This document shows, in pieces, positions 37,801-45,599 of a stretch of 64,000 bases of DNA. The translations under genes were made by a program, and so were the position numbers. The stretch comes from Schistocephalus solidus. Taxonomy: Eukaryota > Platyhelminthes > Cestoda > Diphyllobothriidea > Diphyllobothriidae. Below the pieces are notes generated by a model. It had not been told where the DNA came from, searched no databases, and was given only the letters and a program-made list of their open reading frames with translations. Every line of letters starts with the position of its first letter. Position 1 is the stretch's first letter. The stretch lies in assembly GCA_017591395.1 (NCBI GenBank), contig WEDG01000289.1, forward strand, positions 124,001-188,000, in the 5' to 3' direction.

Positions 37801-38694
37801 TCCCCAGGCTTGAATAGAAATTCTAATTGTGTTCGCACGAACATCCGGAAGACCTTACCAAAGCACACTTTATTGAACTTTGCAAAAGCGCGCTTGACAT
37901 TGCAAATTTGGCTTTTTCAGGCAGTGGAACGGTGGCTTCAGTGAGGGCGTGAGCTACCGGTCTCCTCTGACCTCTTTTAAATATTTTCACGCTCACTGGG
38001 GATATAATGACAGACCTTAGGTCCACGCTGGCAGTATTTAAAAGCTTAAATGGAATACATATGATAAGCTTGTTTCAGCGGACTCACGGGACTAAAAAGA
38101 AAGGAGGCGATGTGGGCCTGTTCTTAGTTTCACATCAGTGCTGTGTCTTGTGTCGACTATGCACCACGCCATCGTACCGTTTTTTTGCCTGTTCCTGTTA
38201 TTCAGCATCCAAGTTCGTAACGATGTTTGCTCTACTATGTTGGTATTTCCTGTTGTCTCTAGATGGACTCTCAAGTTTCCGAAGCCTGCTCTTACGATCA
38301 TGGTGGGAGCAACGGCTACGAGGTTGGTGATGGGACACCTGCGGCACAGACCTATCCAGACTACAGTCCAACCTTACCTTTCCATTCTTCCTCCTTACCC
38401 TGTCAGCAGACAGACAAAAGCTCCTGTTGTTCTGCAGGCTCAGATCATGCAATCCCCTTGCAGCTTCTGTCCAACGGTAGTCCTGCAGCGGTGGGGCCCT
38501 CCGCGAACCGACCGTACTTGCCCTCGATGTTACATCAAGCCTGGCCAGCTATAGCACCCATTTCCTCTTCGGGTTCCCCTGCTTCCTTTCTTCCAACTTC
38601 ACAACGGGGTGCCGTTAGCGGTTATAGTTTGACCAGCAAGCTGACCGCCTTTCATGAGAGTATTGGCTGTGATTCGCCCAACCGTGACTCCTAG
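19653..38694 (+). CDS. WDR20: WD repeat-containing protein 20 (seven-exon gene)
   Basis: Seven exons join to 2250 nt (749 codons plus stop): 19653-19868, 19981-20145, 20177-20608, 21910-22238, 29295-29807, 37191-37353, 38263-38694. Every intron is GT-AG and phases agree (0, 0, 0, 2, 2, 0). The product follows animal WDR20 from end to end: an EGTYKL N-terminus, [82 protein letters not shown] and a late LGTPNCP...VPMLEPF block. WDR20 forms a beta-propeller that binds and stimulates the USP12- and USP46-UAF1 deubiquitinases. Human WDR20 has about 570 residues; the extra length here lies in exon 5 and in a Ser/Pro/Gln-rich exon 7. Large introns carry decayed retroelements, mostly in introns 4 to 6. 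Confidence 0.92.
19981..20145 (+). CDS. WDR20: WDR20 exon 2 (residues 73-127)
   Basis: The acceptor is TTGTAG at 19975-19980 and the donor GTATTT follows 20145. It encodes [20 protein letters not shown] and ETGKVFNEE, the strand that in human WDR20 reads GFSAGQVQLIDP. Phase 0 on both sides. Confidence 0.9.
20146..20176 (+). other. WDR20: WDR20 intron 2, 31 nt
   Basis: The 31-base interval begins GTATTT and ends CTCTTAG. Removing it restores the conserved reading [13 protein letters not shown]; leaving it in shifts the frame by one. It is T-rich throughout, with no room for a separate branch site and long pyrimidine tract. Confidence 0.85.
20177..20608 (+). CDS. WDR20: WDR20 exon 3 (residues 128-271)
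   Basis: It carries WD-type strands AVTCIRWVP...[14 protein letters not shown] and [19 protein letters not shown], with a [17 protein letters not shown] segment between them that matches the human HTCKSKSTRNPLLKW stretch. The donor is GTGAGG after 20608, phase 0. An overlapping open frame through 20662 is readthrough into the intron. Confidence 0.92.
20609..21909 (+). other. WDR20: WDR20 intron 3
   Basis: 1301 nt, GT-AG. It contains short open frames (for example 21499-21864) without recognisable domains and no repeat shared with the rest of the window. Confidence 0.75.
21910..22238 (+). CDS. WDR20: WDR20 exon 4 (residues 272-380 and part of 381)
   Basis: The acceptor TTTTTAG is at 21903-21909. 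It encodes [29 protein letters not shown] and [14 protein letters not shown], the most conserved part of the propeller, then a less conserved insertion. The donor GTGGGT splits an arginine codon (phase 2). Confidence 0.93.
23760..24290 (-). repeat. R1 repeat copy (minus), decayed
   Basis: It carries diverged forms of the R1 blocks, such as GCAGCCTGACTCCCCGTCC near 23941 and GCAGCCTTCCAGGCTACGCC near 23990. A further block near 24240 (TTTCACGCAAAGGGGATT) corresponds to one at 49957 in another R1 copy. It sits at the 3' end of the retroelement relic that follows. Confidence 0.6.
24291..27510 (-). mobile_element. Zinc-finger-tailed endonuclease-RT element relic in intron 4
   Basis: On the minus strand the order is endonuclease (27510-26980, with [13 protein letters not shown] GDFN block near 27060), linker (26707-26438), RT (about 26430-25700), RT C-terminal tail (25690-25000, with a FAYLGG block near 25590), and zinc-finger/proline-rich remnants (24960-24300). 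It is heavily frameshifted; no block is longer than about 115 codons. The module order is the same as in the copies between 43 and 63 kb. Confidence 0.65.
27511..28790 (+). mobile_element. Jockey-like RT relic in intron 4
   Basis: It reads [15 protein letters not shown] near 27770, then [22 protein letters not shown] near 27900 (the region before the palm aspartates), and [19 protein letters not shown] near 28340. The active site is lost (SALCR in place of FADD). The 3' part continues to about 28790 in broken frames. Confidence 0.65.
29295..29807 (+). CDS. WDR20: WDR20 exon 5 (residues 381-551 and part of 552)
   Basis: The acceptor CCCTTAG ends at 29294; its first base completes the arginine codon split by intron 4. 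It encodes [19 protein letters not shown], equivalent to FGSVGQDTQLCLWDLTEDI in human WDR20, then about 140 residues rich in Ser, Thr, Leu and Pro. In human this corresponds to a flexible, poorly conserved stretch. The donor GTAAGT at 29808 is a perfect consensus (phase 2). Confidence 0.92.
30484..31142 (+). mobile_element. RTE-like reverse transcriptase relic
   Basis: It reads [26 protein letters not shown] sequence near 30545 (observed [14 protein letters not shown]), then [14 protein letters not shown] near 30630, RPNQAGSRA near 30725, and [17 protein letters not shown] near 30990 with DGVEFAPGR after it. These blocks follow the RTE-type RT order. The palm YADD block is absent because the element is cut off at 31142. 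Frameshifts lie near 30750 and 30880. Confidence 0.65.
31143..32060 (+). pseudogene. Zinc-finger ORF of the zinc-finger-tailed element, joined to an endonuclease fragment
   Basis: 31143-31250 matches the endonuclease segment around 57130-57220 of another copy ([18 protein letters not shown] reading), and the RT that should follow is missing. An open frame at 31342-31929 then encodes a Thr/Pro-rich linker and C2H2 fingers: [21 protein letters not shown] (first), CPHYHCAF...GHISRIH (second Cys lost), [21 protein letters not shown]. After a stop, a fourth ([21 protein letters not shown]) is in the same frame. Linkers contain RTETGE. The finger repeats are like those at 44736-45509. Confidence 0.75.
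32200..33048 (+). repeat. R1 repeat copy (plus)
   Basis: This lies directly 3' of the zinc-finger ORF. Blocks shared with the other copies include GAGAGTCAGACTGCAATGG near 32720, GTGGGATCCGAGCCAGGTG near 32772, GCGGTAGCTGCAGCGCAAGG near 32905 and CTACGACGGTCGAACTGTCG near 33008. The order matches 45630-46432. Confidence 0.75.
33200..33525 (-). mobile_element. RTE-like RT relic (minus)
   Basis: Minus-strand reading gives [20 protein letters not shown] near 33440 (the FIDFAAAFDSV block of RTE-type RT). A diverged stretch near 33290 fits the SQPFGIRSGVRQGC region. Stops and shifts are frequent. Confidence 0.5.
33526..34014. other. Unclassified interval in intron 5
   Basis: Short open frames (for example 33535-33780) show no motif. 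Confidence 0.4.
34015..34900 (+). pseudogene. Zinc-finger region relic with 3' flank
   Basis: 34015-34440 matches the finger-coding DNA of the element family in pieces (AGCGCCTGGAGC, CTGCTTACTATGCCCC, CTCAACTGCCCACACTGCCC) but in shifting frames, so no finger is intact. 34530-34610 matches the flank after the finger ORF at 32160-32210. A TATA-like CTATATAATAGC at 34917 is just beyond. Confidence 0.55.
34960..36070 (+). repeat. Tandem partial R1 copies
   Basis: Three partial copies follow one another: about 35035-35310 (ending in CTACGACGGTCGAACTGTCG), 35330-35745 (with GTGGGATCCGAGCCACTGTG near 35510) and 35750-36070 (most decayed). 34960-35040 is another block, GGGGGCCACATCAGGG through AAATGCCGAACAT, that recurs reversed at about 63820-63880. 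Confidence 0.6.
36071..37190. other. End of WDR20 intron 5, nothing recognised
   Basis: Open frames such as 36284-36640 have no domain or homology that I recognise. The intron ends in a T-rich stretch and GTTTTTGCAG at 37181-37190. Confidence 0.45.
37191..37353 (+). CDS. WDR20: WDR20 exon 6 (part of residue 552, and 553-606)
   Basis: Its first base completes the codon begun in exon 5, giving aspartate. It encodes [19 protein letters not shown], equivalent to LGTPLCPRMEDVPLLEP in human WDR20, then a [20 protein letters not shown] strand and TFSRP, which parallels the CTWGRP end. The donor is GTATGC after 37353, phase 0. Confidence 0.92.
37500..37990 (-). mobile_element. Jockey-like RT relic in WDR20 intron 6
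   Basis: Minus-strand reading gives NFDEDLF near 37885, RPHLEFCVQAWGP near 37800, [19 protein letters not shown] near 37690, and [11 protein letters not shown] near 37590. It is the RT C-terminal domain of a jockey-like element, with at least one internal stop. It lies entirely inside the 909-nt intron 6. Confidence 0.65.
38263..38694 (+). CDS. WDR20: WDR20 exon 7, terminal (residues 607-749)
   Basis: The acceptor TCTCTAG ends at 38262 and phase 0 continues from exon 6. The 143 residues are rich in Ser, Pro, Gly, Gln and Ala with no WD motif. They replace the short tail that follows the propeller in vertebrate WDR20. The frame ends at TAG 38692-38694. An ATTAAA at 39162-39167 is a possible polyadenylation signal. 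The exon is inferred from splice sites and an open frame, not from homology, so it is less secure than the others. Confidence 0.68.
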   Translation: MDSQVSEACSYDHGGSNGYEVGDGTPAAQTYPDYSPTLPFHSSSLPCQQTDKSSCCSAGSDHAIPLQLLSNGSPAAVGPSANRPYLPSMLHQAWPAIAPISSSGSPASFLPTSQRGAVSGYSLTSKLTAFHESIGCDSPNRDS

Positions 38695-41600
38695 GACTCG
38701 GCTGAATTTGACCGTGATTCCTCCGCCCCTTCATGCTTTCATTCCACTCGGAATATGGGCAAACTGGGAACTGGAGCCTTTGTTCTTCTGCCCTATTTTT
38801 GTGCTCTTTCGTAGTCATAAGCCTACATATTGTCTTTCAGGTGAGTAGCACTCACTCACAGATTCCGCAGCCGCGGTCACTTCATCACTCCTGGTGTATC
38901 CACTCTATCTCGTTCCCCGTCTTGTGCACACTGTAAATAACTAAATTCCTGTTTTTGCACATTTCCGATGCGTTTGCGCGCCATTTGTATCTTCGTTGCT
39001 CCCTCCACTAACCCTTACCAGTATATCTACCTTGAAACTGCGTCTTCTTTTCGTTTGGTGTCAGAGAGGGAGCTCGTTTGCAGCCATAGGAGTTGATGGG
39101 CGGCTAGTCGTGTTGCTCCTGAACACTGCTCGGGACTCCTGTATGCCTAATTATTCACCAAATTAAAATTTTCGACGGTCATTGCCAAAGAAAAGGGTAA
39201 ACTGAGGTGTCAATTGACTGCTTGTTTGCTATTATAAGTCAGCTATACTGGAGGCCAGGAAGTTGGAATCTGTGCCCTTTACCCATCGACTCGCGTCCAG
39301 TCGGAGTCACCTGGGGATGCTGTTCACCGGTCTCTCCTGGTCACAGGAGGGAACTGGGTTTTCCCATCTTGTCTTGGAACTCTTATCCTAAAATCAAAGC
39401 AGTAAACGATTTCCAAGAGTTAGCACTGAAGAACTGGGATGGAGGCATGAATCGTCGACTATTTATAAACCAAAAATGTGTTCGCTAATTGCGTGTGTAA
39501 CTTGTAATTTTATTCGTCGATCACTGATCGGTCGATCTTGTTTCAGTACATACGTCTACACGAGCAGTTGTGCCGTTGCTTTTCCCTACGCTAGGTCGGT
39601 CGGTCGCGTAAACTATAATCTTTCAAAGAAAATTCTTCTGTATCTAGTGACAGCCAATAATTTCCTTCGGTGGTGCCGTAGTCTGGATTTATTTTATTGC
39701 AATTCTGAGATCGTCTCGTTTTCAGTGCATTAGCTCTCCCGGGTATTAGCAGGCGGCTTGATAAAGCCTTTCTTCCTTTCAGCTTATGAGAGTTGCCAGT
39801 AGTGCTATTTTGTTGTCACCGCCCTTCTACATGTCCTCTTGGGAACTATTCATTTCGGAGGTTATAGTACTAACATTCACTAATTATTAACATTCCAAAG
39901 GACGCCACTTGCATACTTCTGCCAAGATATCTTCTGGTTCTGTTTTTCTGTGGCTTTTCTCTGAATAAACCACAAATTATTCGACTGTGTGGGGCAGTTA
40001 CTTTAACGGCCGGTCCACTGTGCTGTATAGGAGAGTAACTAAACCATAAAGCGTTTCGAACGCCGAATATGTTCATTATTTAATTGAACTGTGTATCGTG
40101 GCTCCATGGGACCTTCACTTTTGGTGTGAAAACAAGTGCCTAACTGCACATGGACCTATTTTCGACTGAGTGGTTCGTGGGTTAAATGAGATGGCGGTGC
40201 CCTGTGTGTTTTTGGGGCGAGATAAGTTGTGTTATTCGTACGGAAACCATTGTGCTGAATGGAATACCCGATTGAATTTGCTCAGGCACGTTATTAATAA
40301 TGTCTTGAATTTAGCATATTCGACGAGTATCTTGGCTATCGCAAACTACAAAAAGCATAGCGAATAACAAATGACACGATCCACTCTGATAAAAGATTGG
40401 AAGGCAAATCACCAAATAATGTTCATAGGAAAACCATGTAAATAATCGAAAAACCGAAAAAAACCTAAAATTGACGATAGGAAGTTATAAAAATGGTCAT
40501 AAGCGTCAGGGCCACGTGTCGGCAACAGCAGAAGATAAGCCCACACTCAGCTCTAATCGTCTTGACCTTATTTTACATGGTGGACGTGAGATGATTGAAG
40601 TGAAATGTATGATAAGGTTCTACTCTTTTTTTCGCAGATGTGCTCGCAACTCAGCGCAGTGCTTTGTTCTAAACTGTGGTGGTCTTTGTTGCTTACGACG
40701 GTCAAATTTTCACGTAGTCTGTGTACTCTTAACTTTGGATATTTCGAGTACTCGCAGTCATCCCCGGTGTATGCGGGTTTTGGCTTATATCTTGGCATCC
40801 AGATTTCATTTTTCAGTATGACCGCTTCCTTCAATAATGGATTCAATCTAATTTCGGTCATAGAGACAATAAGATCCGTCTACTTTTGGCAACGTACGCT
40901 TCAGAAATTTCCACTCTTTGATCAAAATCGTCACTTTATTCGTAAATGTTAAAGATAATCCTCCATTATTGGTTGCCTTACTTGGTTCGTGGTCAGTTCC
41001 TCTTGATGGTAAATTACAGATATTTTATTGTTTATGTGGTTTGGAAGCAACTAATTGCTTTTATTAATCCGCACCTTAGTCTCTTGTCTCCTTGACATCC
41101 CACCGTAGTTATAGGAGGGCGTTGGGAGCAGGCAGTATTTAATCTTTGTGTTAAAGTTTTGCGACGTTCACTAATGTGGGTCGTCCTTTAAAATGGGGAA
41201 TTAAATTTGTGGTATGGCGTTCTATCGTTGTGACATAGTTATTTATTTTTAATAACCTGAACTGTTTGCCAATGTCGATTATGTGAACTGCGATGCCCAC
41301 ACAGTCAATAAATGTTCCTTGTGGGTAGCATTTCAAACGCCCACCCTGGAGTTCGCATGAACTGCTTTACCGCAATAACCGCGTCTGAGCCTGATAACTG
41401 TAGGTTTCTTTTTCACATCTCGTTTCATTTTTTTACCAGTGCGCCTTCCTCTCCTCACACCACGGCTTTCGTTTGGGTTCACTATGGTCGCATTGGGTGC
41501 GAAGGATAGCTACGGATCGAATGCGTTTCTAATGGAGTAACCGAGTATTAAAAAATGTGACTCCCTCACACGTTTATCGTTTAATAACCTATTCAGTAAG

Positions 41601-42574
41601 TGCTGGCAGTGTGGGGATTGGTAGTACCATAAAGGCACGTCATCTGGCTCATCATTAAATCTTTCACTTAAAATCCGTAGAGGTCTTTTATTTGATATCT
41701 TTTTGAAATGCCTGAACCTTCGAATTTTTGTTTGTGGAAAATTCATATGCCCAACTTAAAATATCTAACCGTTACTGTGGCCGATCGTGACCTGCGACAA
41801 CGCATATGCACTTGTTTAACTCGTAAATGACTTATAGGAGGTTACTGCATCCTCTATCACCTACTAGTAACATGCCTTTCACTTGCAATTGTTCCGATGA
41901 ATCTGTTCTTGCTTTCGGTTGCCGGTAAATTCAAAATTGGGAAAGTGAAATTTTAGATCTACATGATAAATTTCTTCTCGGTACTTGACATGAAGTCTCA
42001 TGAAAAATATTGAAGTGTTTTTTGAAGTGGTCCAATCGCAACCGACAACTTAGGCCTTGCTTATTTCTCTGCCAATGTTATTCCCCCATGGATTGGGGGT
42101 TAAAATTCAGATAAAATTTCTCCATTTATAAATTATTGTCGCCGGCAGCACGTTTTGATTTCATTGTCTCCTTTGAAAGTACCCGGTTGACATTTTAACA
42201 GTTCCCCTGATTAATTTTTTCTTGCACAAAAAGAAACTATGCATATCCAATTGCTTTGCCTATCCTTTGAACCAGATGGGCAGATGATCAGGCCAGAGTG
42301 ACAGGGCATTTTCCTTCTCGCTGAAAAGTGCACGTATGAGTTGTGTTCTTAGTCAAAAAGAAATATGGGAGGATTTTCTAAAGCCTTGATATTTCATTTC
42401 TGATTACCTAACGTTTGCAGCAGGACATCGAACTAATGACCGTTTTTGTCACCCAAAACGCAGGTGATACCTTGATCATACTTGTGTAACAACGACAATA
42501 AGCTCTGAGGGGTTGGTAAGACGATTACTAACCTCTTACGTTTGTGCAATCCAGTAATGGCAAATGAAGACCTT
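38695..42574. other. 3.9 kb downstream of WDR20 without recognised gene
   Basis: AT-rich sequence with short open frames (for example 39207-39488, 40605-40952, 41510-41746) that show no domain. The first few hundred bases may be WDR20 3' UTR. I found no sequence shared with the element families of the window. Confidence 0.5.
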
Positions 42575-42605
42575 GGGAGGGGGGGCAGCACCTGGGGTTG
42601 GGTAT

Positions 42606-42650
42606 GGCTGGCTGACGACGGCTAATAAGCCGGAAACGGCCATCCCAGTC
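42606..42650 (+). ncRNA. Hammerhead-ribozyme-like motif, copy 2 (best core)
   Basis: Stem I GGCTGG (42606-42611) faces CCAGTC (42645-42650), with one G-T pair. The core is CTGACGA (42612-42618); position 7 of the hammerhead core tolerates any base, so C here is acceptable. Stem II CGGC/GCCG is perfectly paired around TAATAA (42619-42632). GAAA is at 42633-42636. Stem III is minimal (one A-T pair certain), and the presumed cleavage triplet is ATC (42642-42644). All invariant core bases are present. The tiny stem III might require dimers, as known for minimal hammerheads. Confidence 0.68.
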
Positions 42651-42826
42651 TCCCTAGTCTTTATCAGCAAAATTCGTCTGCCTATTCTACTACTAGATGC
42701 TGTGCAGCTGCTGGCGGGGTTAGAGAGTGAGCTCCAAAGCGGAATGGGACGAGTGAGTTCCGTTAACGATCACTGAGCGTTCACGAACGAATGTCAATAT
42801 TCCCGGTCTAAACCGGCAAGAAAATG

Positions 42827-42900
42827 AGCCCGTGGCTCAATGGTTAGAGCATTGGGCTTATGATCAACAGGCTGAAAGTTCGAGCCTCAGGTGGAGCACC
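42827..42900 (+). promoter_or_regulatory. tRNA-like pol III promoter head of the short repeat
   Basis: The A-box match is TGGCTCAATGG (42833-42843) and the B-box-like sequence AGTTCGAGCCT (42877-42887), 33 bases apart as in tRNA genes. A D-arm-like GCTC/GAGC stem is visible. No complementary acceptor strand exists at the 3' side, so this is a tRNA-derived SINE-type promoter and not a tRNA gene. Confidence 0.62.
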
Positions 42901-42916
42901 GCCTGTGTTTTGGTAT

Positions 42917-42961
42917 GACTGGTTGATGACGACCATTGAGCCAGAAATGGCCATTCAATTC
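42917..42961 (+). ncRNA. Hammerhead-ribozyme-like motif, copy 3 (decayed)
   Basis: GACTGG at 42917-42922, then TTGATGA where CTGATGA is expected (first core C lost), GAAA at 42944-42947, and stem III ATGGCCAT. Stem II and stem I are degraded. Loss of the invariant C makes cleavage unlikely; it is evidence for the family, not an active site. Confidence 0.5.
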
Positions 42962-43000
42962 ACCCTTGTTCTTGCCGGCGTTGTTCAAATGCCTGGTATC

Positions 43001-43374
43001 TTTCCTTTGAATGTTTTGGCAAATAATTTTGTTCGGCTAGGACGTCATATAAACGAATCCGTGACCTCACGCACATGATAACAACTGAATTTAAGGAAAA
43101 TAATTAGCATAATGTGCCTTTAAGTCATACGACCATGTACTTGAATGAATGGATGCCGTCAAATTAAAATAAGTCAGTTGAATTTTACAGTAGTTTTGAT
43201 ATTAGTAGACTACCAAATTATAAAAAAACGAAATACAAGCAGAAACCTTTCATATTTGATTACATGAACCACCCAAGTGCCCTAGAAACCATGGCCTTCG
43301 AGAGCTCCCTTGAAGGACGAACATAGTTATATAGCATCATTTGGCATAAACTTTACGGGCAAATATCTACCGTG
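43001..43374. other. Unclassified interval
   Basis: AT-rich interval between the short repeat and the truncated retroelement, without a recognised feature. Confidence 0.4.
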
Positions 43375-44730
43375 GCGTTCACCGATCTATGCAGTCCCAC
43401 CGGAAGTCTACAAGCACGGTGGGCCCCGGCTGATGGCAGAACTCACAACACTCTTCCAGGAGATGTGGCGCCAAGGACAAGTTCCTCAGAATTTCAAAGA
43501 CGCGACCATCATCCATCTCTTCAAACGAAGGGTAACCAGCAACTCTGTGATAATCACAGAGGCATCTCGTTGCTCAACATCGCCAAGAAGATCTTTGCCC
43601 GTATCATTCTTAATCGTTTGAACGGTCACCTAAAGCAGGGCCTGCTCCCGGAAAGCCAATTTGGCTTCCGCCGACACTGCGGAACAACCGACAGGACCTT
43701 TGCCGTCACCAGCTTCAAGTGCCAGGAGATGGAAACTCACCTATACACTACCTTCGTGGATCAGACGAAAGCCTTTGACACGGTGAAATACGACGGACTG
43801 TGGAAAGTCATGGAAATTCGGCTGTCCTGAGCGGTTCACGCGCATGGTGCGTCAGCTTCATGAGGGAATGACGGCGCGCGTCACTGCCAACGGGACGGTA
43901 TCCGAAGCATTCGCAGTGACCAATGGAGTGAAGCAGGGCTGCGCATTGGCTCCCACTCTGTTCAGTCTCATGTTCTCGACTATGCTGATGTATGCCTACC
44001 GTGATGAAGAGTCTGTCACCCGTCAGCTGTCACCCAGCGTGGAATACAATGCTCCCTGAATCAATTTCAACGGTACTCAACTCACAAATGTGGAAACCTT
44101 CGCTTATCTAGGAAGCACGCTGTCACGCAACAGGAGAATCGATGATGAGGTTGCCCAACGGATCTCCAAAACCGGTCACGCCTATGGCCGGCTGCAGGTC
44201 TTCGTGTGGAATCGCCACGGTATTCACCTGAACACCAATTTGAAGATGTACAAGGCCGTCGTCTTGACGACACTCCTTTACGGAGCGAAGACCTGGACCG
44301 TCTACTCGAACCAAACCAGGAAGCTGAATCACTTCCATCTCAGCTGCCTCCGCAGAATACTGAAGCTGAGATGGCAAGACAGGATCCCGGACACGGAAGT
44401 CCTGGAGCGGACCGGAATCCTCAACATCCACGCCATGCTGAGGCAAGCGCAACTGCGATGGAGCGGCCACCTGGTAAGAATGGACGATGAGTGACTACCC
44501 AAACGACTTTTCTACGGCGATGTCGCTACGGGTTCTCGCCGACAGGGAGGTCAAAAACGACGCTACACGGACACTGAAGAAATCGCTGAAGCAATTGCAA
44601 ATCAACCCAGCGACCTTGGAGGACCTCGCCAGGATAAACCGGCATGGAAAAGATCCGTGAAGACTGGTTTAGCAATCTATGAGGCCAACCGGATCGCCGC
44701 CGCCAAGGCCAAAATAGCGGCACGGAAGTA
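43375..44730 (+). pseudogene. RT and RT C-terminal tail of the zinc-finger-tailed element
   Basis: The RT part contains NHRGISLLNIAKKIFARII near 43555, GLLPESQFGFRRHCGTTDR near 43645, FVDQTKAFDTV near 43760 and TNGVKQGCALAPTLFSLMF near 43925. The FADD block is deleted. The C-terminal part contains FAYLGSTLS near 44100, [11 protein letters not shown] near 44275, [19 protein letters not shown] near 44340 and [11 protein letters not shown] near 44465, then a Lys/Arg-rich tail ending in EANRIAAAKAKIAARK near 44725. Stops lie at 44059 and 44494 and a frameshift near 43825. Confidence 0.8.
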
Positions 44731-44735
44731 ACCAA

Positions 44736-45570
44736 TTGCCCCGGACCAACACCGTCGATGCCCAGGCCCTTCCAACATGCTCGCGCTGTCAGCGCATCTT
44801 CCGCGCGCGAATCGGCCTGGTTGAACATCTTCAGATGCAATGCATCAACAAATCCGACAATTCGAACTGCTACGTCAAATTCTGCCAACCTTACTTCAGA
44901 GTCTCCACCCTCACTCCTGGCATAAATTCCATTACTCCCACCATCATAGAGACCACCTCCCAATACTCATTGCCTGTTACTTCCAGTACCGCAACCACCA
45001 CCGCAATTAGTTATGGGGACTCTCTCCTAAACTGTCATCAACGCGACCGCACATTCACCTCACGCATCGGCCTGGCCGGTCACTTGCGAATCCATCGTAC
45101 AGAGACTAGTGAACCAGCGCCTGGAGAACCAACAAACAGCAGAGATCGCCGCCTCCACTGCCCTCACTGTCCTCGCGCATTCACTCATCGCATGGGCCTA
45201 TTCGGTCACATGCACATCCAGGATAGTGTTATTCATCTCAATGCCGACAACACCGATACATCATGCACACCCTCCGCTCCTGCCATTCTTACCGCCACTG
45301 CCATCCCCACTACCATGAATGACATCCGCCCAGCCACTACCGATTTCTCCTGCCCACACTGCGCCCGCAACTTTGACTCACACATCGGCCTGGTCGGTCA
45401 CCTGCGAATCCATCGCACGGAGGCTGTGAACCAGTGCCTGGGGCTCCGACATACAGTCGCCGCGCCCGCCTCCACTATTCTCACTGCTCCCGCAAATTTA
45501 CACACCTAATGGGCCTATTAGGACACATTCGCCTCCGCGACATACTGCGGTAAAACAGCGTATGCTAAAC
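44736..45570 (+). pseudogene. C2H2 zinc-finger array following the RT tail
   Basis: The frame 44736-45509 encodes five finger-like units: CSRCQRIFRARIGLVEHLQ with a distal Cys (near residue 12), then a unit with the second Cys lost (CHQRDRTFTSRIGLAGHLRIH), [21 protein letters not shown] (last His lost), [21 protein letters not shown], and a fifth after a frameshift. Fingers 2 to 5 are joined by RTETGE-type linkers. C2H2 fingers bind nucleic acid; here they may bind the element's own RNA or the target DNA (inference). The array follows the RT tail closely, so it is a C-terminal extension of the polyprotein and not a host transcription factor. Confidence 0.78.
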
Positions 45571-45599
45571 CACATCAGCGCACACCATCTACACTAATA

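Larger units (their letters stand above)
42575..43000 (+). repeat. Tandem dimer of the tRNA-like, hammerhead-bearing short repeat
   Basis: Two hammerhead-like motifs in the same orientation (42606-42650 and 42917-42961) are separated by 311 bases measured between presumed cleavage sites. Between them lie an AGTGAGCTCC block near 42727 and a tRNA-like head with A and B boxes at 42833-42887. The order A box, B box, hammerhead, AGTGAGCTCC also holds in the split copy at 16805-18550. The design (pol III head plus hammerhead, unit of about 0.3 kb, tandem) resembles schistosome Sm-alpha repeats. Confidence 0.7.
43375..45570 (+). mobile_element. Zinc-finger-tailed endonuclease-RT element, 5'-truncated
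   Basis: It starts inside the region ahead of the RT palm and continues through RT (to 44059), the RT C-terminal tail (44082-44730) and the zinc-finger ORF (44736-45570), followed by R1. The palm block with FADD is missing because of an internal deletion near 44030. It is the most readable plus-strand member of the family. Confidence 0.82.

Noticed and set aside
42827..42900. Possible true tRNA gene
   Set aside because: A and B boxes and a D-arm are present but there is no acceptor stem and the anticodon stem is poorly paired; it fits a tRNA-derived repeat head.
44736..45509. Zinc-finger ORF as a host transcription factor gene
   Set aside because: It follows the RT tail closely, is repeated with the element several times, and several fingers have lost Cys or His.
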